From positions 90,989,112 through 91,053,111 of the forward strand of contig OX411544.1 in NCBI GenBank assembly GCA_948146395.1: a DNA stretch of 64,000 nt. Reading direction: 5' to 3'. The first letter of the stretch is position 1. Every line of letters begins with the position of its first letter. This document shows positions 59,201 to 64,000 of the stretch, in pieces. The position numbers and the translations under genes are program-made. Source of the stretch: Fragum whitleyi. Its lineage: Eukaryota > Mollusca > Bivalvia > Cardiida > Cardiidae. Below the pieces are notes generated by a model. That model ran no database searches. It had not been told where the DNA came from and was given only the letters and a program-made list of their open reading frames with translations.

Positions 59201-60904
59201 GCACTGTCTGAACCAATTAGTCTGTCACTTATGGAGTCCTGCTCTTCAACAGCACTTTCAGCACTTTGAGTTTCTTGTGTATCTTTGACAGAAACAGTTT
59301 CATCTAAAGTTCTATTTTGTTTTAAATCAAATTTGTCCACTGTGTTGTCATTTTTATCAGAATCGCCATTGCCATTTGAAGATGAACTACCTGCTGTATT
59401 GTCGTTCGTAGAACTGCCTTCTGTGTTGTTATTTGTCGATGAACTGTAATGTCTGATATTTAGTCTCTGAAAACTTTTATTCAGACCTTGTTCTTGTCTG
59501 AAAACAATGATAAAGATCTCTTGATAAGGATGATATCAATTTTATCTATTTATCATTAATTTGTTGTTGTTATTCTGAAACCTTACAACTACAGGTTGAT
59601 TTAAGCTGTAGTTATGAGGTTTCATAATTAGGCAAATATAAAAAATATATATAAAAAATTGTCAATTATACCTTGTATAATGAGAACTCAATCAAAAAGA
59701 CTCAACAAGAGGATTCAGATTTTTTTTTTCTTGATTGAAAGGAGTTTAACGCCGCCTTCAACACTATTTCAGTTATATAGCGGCGGCTGGAGCGCCTTAC
59801 AATGGATTCCTGGTATTTCTCTCACCAGTACAACCATCACATTCTTTCCTAGCCTCCAGCTGCTATCTCAAATAGGTCTATGATTATCAACCCATTGATG
59901 AGAGACAAATAGTCAGAAAGAATGAGTGCCATTGTCGAGGAATAAACCCGAGACCCCTAGATTGACAGTCCAATGTGCGTCCAACTTCACATTTACGGCT
60001 GACAGTAGATTCGGGCTTTTCTGTAAAGTATTCTGCCAAAATATATACTACCTGCCTTCCAGTGGGGCTCGACCCGCAACCAACCATGTTACGAGTCAAG
60101 CCTGCTAACCACTCGGCCAACGAGCCAGGCAAATGAGTACCCACAACATAGATCTTGACAGAAACAACATTAATGCCCCTTGGGCCCTGTGAGCCCTGCC
60201 ACTGCAATTCTTCAGATACAGTAGCCTGAGCCAATTCAAGAGATGAAGAGAGTATTTGTTGATTTCATTGAGGTATGAAACAAAAAACCTAATCACACTG
60301 TAAGAATATGCAAAGCTGTGTAATTGGATATAAAACATAATAACTTTTCAGCCTATCAAAATGCACAAATATTGAGGGACACAAATAAAATTAAATCATA
60401 TGGTAATGAACAGCAAAACTTAAGGGGCGACAAAAAAGTTTAGACTAAGAGAAGACTGTCTGAACTTCCTTCAGTTTTTTTTGTCTTCGAAGGTAATTTT
60501 AATAAATACAAAATCCAGTTTAATCGATGAGTAAGCTACCGTATTTCTCATAATAAATGCTCCAGGTAGCTTTACTTATTATGGTCAGGGAGCTTTTGTT
60601 TAGTATGCATTTTCTGATTTAAAAAATCCTTAAACTTATGTCTTTTAGGCCCTTTTCCCTGTAATTTGAGGTAAATTTCCTCTACATTTAGAAAAATTCA
60701 GGTAGCAAATTAGAGAAGAAGTCTTAACAACTCCTTAAAATTTATGCATATGAAGTGGGTTTTCCTAGTAAAGAATGTAGGGTTGCTACTATTTGGGAGG
60801 GGGTTATTATTAGGGGAAATCTGGTATGCCATAAATTAGTACCTTTCAAATACATCAATTGCACTGCTAGTAGCCAGCTTGCATACATTGTCACAAATTC
60901 TTGC
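47778..60904 (-). CDS. Mitochondrial ribosomal protein uS10m, seven of its exons
   Basis: This protein belongs to the mitochondrial small ribosomal subunit; its relatives sit in the subunit head. Seven exons (60843-60904, 58835-59497, 57327-57375, 52507-52649, 50124-50232, 49353-49442, 47778-47855) all join in phase with GT-AG borders, giving 397 residues and a stop. The last 160 or so match the uS10m family as I know it. Near-diagnostic are [18 protein letters not shown] and [20 protein letters not shown], followed by MAMKVTK and a [10 protein letters not shown] tail. The first exon, with ATG and transit peptide, was not found between 60905 and 64000. Animal uS10m is usually about 200 residues, but this one carries an extra 221-residue acidic segment from one exon. 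The introns hold piggyBac-like, M1, M2 and SINE insertions. Confidence 0.92.
48679..48830. repeat. Worn M5 foldback element
   Basis: Inverted segments such as AATAGTTTCACAACATTATG and CATTGTGGAACTATTAC around a GTAAACCTTGGTTAACA core. Lies in the last MRPS10 intron. Confidence 0.6.
49353..49442 (-). CDS. MRPS10 exon with the [18 protein letters not shown] core
   Basis: Exactly 30 codons, phase 0 at both ends, acceptor CTATCTTAG and donor GTGGGT. It carries the most conserved block of uS10m. The other two frames have stops. Confidence 0.93.
49482..49534. repeat. Foldback MITE, family M2
   Basis: AACCTCGTAACTACAGCTT and AAGCTGTAGTTACGAGGTT form a near-perfect hairpin about 45 bases upstream of the acceptor of the MRPS10 exon at 49442. 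Confidence 0.88.
49675..49870. repeat. Fragment of dispersed repeat F
   Basis: Shares TATGTGAAAGATGAAGGC, ACCAATCAAAAATTA and CTAAAGTTT words with the copies at 19508 and 54840. Confidence 0.5.
50124..50232 (-). CDS. MRPS10 exon with the SVHVYKKH motif
   Basis: The acceptor is TCTATTTAAG and the donor GTAAGT. One base completes the Lys split with the exon at 52507, then 36 codons follow: [20 protein letters not shown] and [16 protein letters not shown]. The motif matches the family's conserved strand. Confidence 0.92.
50515..50606 (-). repeat. tRNA-like pseudogene or SINE head
   Basis: On the minus strand an A-box-like GTGGTCTAGTAGTAGAG and a B-box-like GAGTTTGATTCC are spaced as in a tRNA. 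Stem pairing is imperfect, so I call a tRNA-derived repeat rather than a working tRNA. Confidence 0.5.
50853..50884. repeat. Short hairpin
   Basis: GGGGGTACCAAGG and AATGAGTACCCCC flank an ATTCC-containing loop. It could be a remnant of the hairpin family at 57804. Confidence 0.5.
51224..51386. mobile_element. Foldback MITE, family M5, best copy
   Basis: The ends TTAAGGTAGCGGACTC and GGTCCACTACCTTAA are inverted, and the centre GAGGTTTCCTAATGA / TCATTAGGAAACCTC is another perfect arm. The whole 163 bp folds back on itself. No coding capacity. Confidence 0.85.
51992..52343. mobile_element. M1 hairpin split by a SINE
   Basis: The word GCAGGAAACAGTTGTA stands on both sides of the SINE (51992-52007 and 52281-52296) as its target duplication. 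The M1 arm then continues as AACTCCCTATAAG and GGGAGTTACAACTGTTTCAC. The M1 element was therefore in place before the SINE. Confidence 0.85.
52008..52280 (-). mobile_element. tRNA-derived SINE (family S1), intact copy
   Basis: Minus-strand copy with the head GCCGCCACCATAGCACAG, B-box-like GGGTTCGATCCC, the AATCCATAGTTTGGTGCTCA body block, and the tail GGCGTAAAACCCATTC. Similar throughout to 38003-38278. Confidence 0.9.
52507..52649 (-). CDS. MRPS10 exon, start of the uS10 fold
   Basis: The acceptor is TTTCCACAG and the donor GTATGT. 47 codons: [47 protein letters not shown]. It corresponds to the first strand and helix of the uS10 fold (relatives have YxxLxVxVxGxDxxVLxSY here). Confidence 0.92.
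52758..54552. repeat. Tandem array, about 145-bp unit, twelve copies
   Basis: Starts ACAAGAGGGCCAAAGTCGCC and ends CATGCTCAGGTGAGCT. Units carry CTGACCAATTTTCAGGTTGA, GTGTCTACAAGGTTTTTCTA and GACCCCACTTGACCCAATTT. It lies in the 4.7-kb MRPS10 intron. Confidence 0.85.
54840..55330. repeat. Dispersed repeat F
   Basis: Two to three worn units around GTGAAATATGAAGGCCCTA and AATTTGACCTTGAAAAA. Confidence 0.6.
55440..56896. mobile_element. Mariner-like element without transposase
   Basis: TACGAGGGTTGTCCTGGAAA at the left and TTTCCGGACAACCCTCGTA at the right are inverted ends of about 30 bp, flanked by TA as in Tc1/mariner insertions. The 1.45-kb inside has no frame matching a mariner transposase, so it is a dead or non-autonomous copy. 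A poly(T) run lies at about 56187-56212. It splits an ACAAGAG-type repeat (left part 55310-55440, right part from 56897). Confidence 0.75.
57090..57318. mobile_element. piggyBac-like foldback MITE (family M3)
   Basis: TTAA at both ends, 229 bp, same hairpin centre as 19721-19949. Its right TTAA stands eight bases into the intron from the donor of the MRPS10 exon at 57327. Confidence 0.85.
57327..57375 (-). CDS. MRPS10 small exon
   Basis: 49 bases: the acceptor TTATTCTAG, one base closing a Gly codon, then [16 protein letters not shown] and donor GTATCA. In phase with both neighbours. Confidence 0.85.
57804..57840. repeat. Perfect 16-bp-arm hairpin
   Basis: CTCATTGGAATCATCT and AGATGATTCCAATGAG surround a five-base loop. 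Related words occur near 50870 and 61180. It lies in an MRPS10 intron; role unknown. Confidence 0.75.
58011..58522. mobile_element. M5 element split by another repeat
   Basis: The ends TTAAGGAAGTGGACC and GGACCCACTTCCTTAA are those of family M5. About 350 bases are inserted, part of which matches 24850-25020 inverted. Confidence 0.7.
58835..59497 (-). CDS. MRPS10 663-nt exon with 11-residue repeats
   Basis: The acceptor is TTGTTTTCAG and the donor GTATGA. The frame enters and leaves in phase 2 and is open for 221 codons. It begins [20 protein letters not shown], continues Ser/Asn/Thr-rich, then has nine copies of an 11-residue unit like [11 protein letters not shown], and ends [13 protein letters not shown]. 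It is very acidic and probably disordered. Since its length is 3 x 221, leaving it out would keep the frame and give a normal-sized uS10m, so it may be a cassette exon. The frames on the other strand are shadows of the repeat. Confidence 0.82.
58873..59169 (-). repeat. Coding minisatellite, 33-bp unit, nine copies
   Basis: Each copy reads as xNETxLxDxVD. Copies differ mainly at Ser/Leu/Phe and Glu/Lys positions and stay in frame, so the length may vary between alleles. Confidence 0.9.
59577..59623. repeat. Foldback MITE, family M2
   Basis: GAAACCTTACAACTACAGGTT and its near inverse AAGCTGTAGTTATGAGGTTTC. Confidence 0.8.
59738..59985 (-). mobile_element. tRNA-derived SINE S1, head truncated
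   Basis: Minus copy with the AACGCCGCCTTCAACA tail, AATGGATTCCTGGTATTTCT block and TCAACCCATTGATGAGAGAC block. It breaks off within the head near 59985 and meets a second tRNA-like unit. Confidence 0.7.
59986..60132 (-). repeat. Second tRNA-derived repeat (family S2)
   Basis: On the minus strand: TGGCCGAGTGGTTAGC as A box and GGGTCGAGCCC as B box, as in a Ser/Leu-type tRNA head, followed by a short body. Acceptor ends do not pair, so it is a retroposon head rather than a tRNA gene. Confidence 0.6.
60843..60904 (-). CDS. MRPS10 upstream exon
   Basis: After a T-rich tract and CAG the phase-0 frame reads [20 protein letters not shown] plus AG, and the donor is GTACTA. AG joins the A at 59497 to give Arg. 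The assignment rests on phase and position; this N-terminal part is not conserved in the family. It is the most 5' exon found. Confidence 0.65.
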
Positions 60905-61490
60905 CTGAAAAAAAACAACAACATATAATACATGAGAAAGAAGCCTTATGGAATTTTATAACATAAGTGCAGTGATCAGTCAAGTGTTTGGAAGTACAGT
61001 AAATATTGTATTAAGCTACCACGAACGGGACCACCAGGAAGTGGTCATTAAAGAAAATGGTCGCCTAATACACATTTTGTTGACAAATAAGAAACATGTT
61101 TTTGATTGTATATGTACATTATGGCGAAATTTGCAAGAAAAATATGCTGTAAAAACTCAATAGAATTGTCTCAATGAGATGATTCTGGTGAGTTTTAACA
61201 ACATAGTATTAAAACAGTGATATCTACTTTTTTCCAGATAATTCGATTCAAGGAAGGGGATTTGGAAACTTGGTCATTTATCAAAAATAGTCGCTTAATA
61301 GATGTAGTCTCTTGAGCAAGATTGACTGTAATGGTCTGAAAAAAGTGGGGACATTCTACGAAATGTATTGGACACACCTATTTATTATAATCTAAGTATG
61401 AAAACAACTAAAAAGCAACCATAATTATGCAGGTATGACACTAACACCAGTCCTATGGCCTGACACCTGTTGATTTTAGAGAGGATTTAT
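60905..61490. other. Upstream MRPS10 intron or intergenic DNA
   Basis: AT-rich. Scanned on the minus strand for an ATG exon ending in a donor that leaves in phase 0; none convincing was seen here or up to 64000. Confidence 0.35.
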
Positions 61491-61491
61491 T

Positions 61492-61767
61492 TGTTTCTTT
61501 GAATGGGTTTTTTTTTACCACTTTCCACAATCTTTCAGCTATATTTCGGCGGCTTGAGCACCTAACAATTGATTCCTGGTATTTCTCATACCAGTACAAC
61601 CATTACATCCTTTCCTAGCCTCCAGCTGCTATCTCAAATAGGTCTACAATTATCAACCCATTTGTGAGAGACAAATAGTCCAAAAGGATGAGTGCTGTCG
61701 TTGAGGATGGAACCAAGACCCTTTAGATTGACAGTCGGTTGTGCTTCCAATTGTGCTATGACGGCGG
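61492..61767 (-). mobile_element. tRNA-derived SINE S1
   Basis: Minus copy with the full order of blocks: TTGAATGGGTTTTT tail, AATTGATTCCTGGTATTTCT, CCTCCAGCTGCTATCTC, and a tRNA head ending GCTATGACGGCGGC. Confidence 0.8.
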
Positions 61768-62139
61768 CTTATTTTAGGGAGGTTGAAAAAAAAGTCGCCT
61801 TTTAGATACTACCGAGTATTTCTTTTTACATTACCCAATGAAACAATGTGGAAAAAGAAGAAATTTCTCTTTTTACCACACTGTTTCTTATCAATTTACT
61901 CCTCAATTGCTAAAGAATTGGAATAATTTTCATGGAGGACCTCTTGTTATCAGGAAGGACCTGTAAAACTGATGGCTCACAGGTTCTTCAGGCTGGTTTA
62001 AAAAGTGGTAGTATGGTTACAAACAATCTAGGGACATTTTGGGACAGTGGTGCAAAAACTTTTACTTGGTATTTCACTGCAACTATGACCTGTAAACAGA
62101 TTTGGGACCATTTGGGATTTCAATAAGATAAATATTTAA

Positions 62140-63352
62140 ACAAGAGCCGTCAGAGACGGATTATGCTCCCCGAATAAGGCATTGTCACAAAAACAAGAGC
62201 CCTGTTGGACTTGGACAACTCCCGCCACAAAAGCTTGATAGTAAACTGAAGCCTAATAAATTAAAGATTCAGAGATTTACCTCCTATTAAATGTACTAAA
62301 AATAACAAAGGGCAATAACTCCAAAATTATGCAAGCAAGAGTTAAAGTTCTGGTGTACAGCACTTCTCCTCCATGAGATCTATCCACCCATAAAGTTTCA
62401 AGTTGATAGCTATTATACTTTAGGAGATATGCTCCAGATATAATCCAAGTATCAAAAATAACAAAGGGCAGTAACTCCAAAATTATGCAAGCAAGAGTTG
62501 TAGTCCTTGTGCATAGCACTTCTCCTCCATGAGATCAATCCACCCATAAAGTTTCAAGTTGATAGCTATTTTACTTTAGGAGATATGCTCCAGACATAAT
62601 CTAAGTATCAAAAATAACAAAGGGCAGTAACTCCAAAATTATGAAAGCAAGAGTTGTAGTTCTTGTGCACTGCACTTCTCCTCCATAAGGTCTATCCACC
62701 CATAAAGTTTCAAGTTGATAGCTATTATACTTTAGGAGATATGCTCTGTGGTCAGATTTCAAAGACTCAAATAAGCTGTTATCTTATACAGATAACATAA
62801 AGGTAACAAACATTAAACCCCCTTTTTGCATGACATATATTAAGACACAAATTTCAAATAGTTTAGGGTAAAGAGCATCTGATTTGCTACTCAAATGTGA
62901 AATCTCATCAAATTCTGAGCATAAGACTAGGAGAAATGAAAGAATAACTGTAATTTACGCGCTTACGTAAAGGTAACAAACATTAAGCCCCCTTTTTCCA
63001 TGATATATTTTTTTTTACGTTAATTTCAAATTGTTTATAGTAAAGGGCATCTGATTTGCTACACAAATATGAAATTTCACTAAATTCTGACAGTTAGACT
63101 AGGAGAAATTTGGGAAAAACTGTTTTTTACCCTAAGTCCCCTTTTCCCGTGACGAGGCCTCAAATCCAAAAACCGTCACAGATGCATCATCACTATATCA
63201 TAGGGAGTTCACATGGTAAGTTTCATTCAGTTTGGCCCAGGGGTTATGGAGAAATAGGTGGGGACGGACGGACGGACGGACGGAATTACAGACGGACGGA
63301 CGGACGGACAGACAAAGCGGTGGCTATATGCTCTCCCTTCGAGGAGCATAAA
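62140..63352. repeat. Composite tandem element with GAGCATAA end
   Basis: Begins ACAAGAGCCGTCAGAGACGG and ends GAGGAGCATAAAAATAG after a (GGAC)n tract at about 63263-63310. Inside are three 156-bp units (TAACAAAGGGCAGTAACTCC) and two about 160-bp units (AAAGGTAACAAACATTAA). Non-coding. Confidence 0.8.
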
Positions 63353-63354
63353 AA

Positions 63355-63545
63355 TAGATTAGTTCCAGTGCAGGTCAACCGGAGGACACTTTTCAAAAAT
63401 TACCATGCAGAAAGGTAGAATAAGTATTCAAGTTTCAAAAATTTGCATAAAAGCAAAAAGTTTTGACACTTGTAAGTGTGCACTGATTGAACAGTAAGAC
63501 AAGGGTCAACACTTTTCTCGCCTCTCAGTGTCCTGTTGGTCCTTT
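63355..63545. repeat. Worn MITE related to 32693-32957
   Basis: Left words AGTTCCAGTGCAGGTCAAC and right words TGTCCTGTTGGTCC with a similar interior. Ends are unclear. Confidence 0.4.
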
Positions 63546-63786
63546 TTTGCGTCACAAATACAAACAAACTTGATCAAGCAATTAAGGTGTATTTTTTGCA
63601 GAATAAAGAATATTTTTTTAGGAACAAAGTAAAAAAAGGCAAGGAGTTGATCCCCTTTGTAGTCTCAATACAATCTGACCAATAGCAATAATTTTTTGCA
63701 CATAGGAATAAGGTGATTTGTGGACAGTGACAAAGATGAATGTCCCCCGTCCCCTCCCCTTTCTATAATTTTCAGCTTTGGGTAAT

Positions 63787-63840
63787 AATCAAAACATCGT
63801 AATAACAGCTTAGATAAGCTGTAGTTTTGATGTTGTGATC
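63787..63840. repeat. Foldback MITE, family M2
   Basis: ATCAAAACATCGTAATAACAG and CTGTAGTTTTGATGTTGTGAT arms around TTAGATAAG. Confidence 0.75.
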
Positions 63841-64000
63841 ATTCAACAACTACATTTTTCTAAAGAGAATTTATTTCTATTGTGCACTTGCGTAATGTAC
63901 TTAATGGGAGCTATGCCTTGCACTTAGTTTTAACCAGCCCTTGAGCAAGCAAGGTGGACTGTCCAGTTGTAAGTGATTTTCTTGAAGGTTAATTAATTTA

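Noticed and set aside
60050..60132. Possible Ser/Leu-type tRNA gene
   Set aside because: A and B boxes are good but the acceptor stem does not pair and a SINE-like body follows.
59887..60234. 115-codon minus-strand frame over the tRNA-like repeats
   Set aside because: It reads through two tRNA-derived SINE heads, a common source of false proteins.

Overview
The window looks like nuclear DNA from a marine bivalve mollusc. It is AT-rich, has spliced genes with long introns and GT-AG borders, and is packed with short interspersed repeats of the kind I know from clam and mussel genomes: arrays ending in AGCTCACCTGAGC, tRNA-derived SINEs and foldback MITEs. The host assignment rests on recall of those repeats, not on a species marker. 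I see no bacterial-type genes, rRNA, CRISPR array, or reverse transcriptase or transposase reading frame. Nearly all uninterrupted reading frames are chance frames inside repeats; the real coding sequence is in short exons, found by joining splice sites in phase.

Genes. (1) The 3' end of a plus-strand gene for an Arg/Asp/Tyr/Pro-rich protein, possibly an RNA-binding protein of the lark/RBM4 kind: exons 669-899, a 33-nt microexon 25094-25126, and a terminal exon 30051-30117. (2) Nested on the plus strand in its 24-kb intron is a small gene with a possible first exon at 1879-1910 and firm exons at 3079-3183 and 4659-4769. (3) Nested on the minus strand in the same intron is the 3' end of an unrecognised gene (exons 21133-21287 and 15086-15232), with an in-frame TGA in the penultimate exon. 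(4) A small plus-strand gene at 33694-38860 has three exons that join in phase into 81 codons, again with one in-frame TGA. (5) A minus-strand gene at 47778-60904 is confidently mitochondrial ribosomal protein uS10m (MRPS10). Seven exons are visible and join in phase; the first exon lies outside or was not found. A 663-nt exon adds a 221-residue acidic, repeat-bearing segment unknown in ordinary uS10m, and it could be skipped without shifting the frame.

The rest is introns and intergenic DNA made mostly of repeats. These are several families of 100-200 bp tandem arrays bounded by short palindromes, a tRNA-SINE family with clear target duplications, and piggyBac-like MITEs flanked by TTAA. There are also small hairpin MITEs, a mariner-like element at 55440-56896, a 1.4-kb element with terminal repeats at 41010-42413, and a perfect 195-bp tandem duplication.

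The observations most worth checking are the expanded uS10m, the two genes with an in-frame TGA, and the two piggyBac-like MITEs that abut 5' splice sites.
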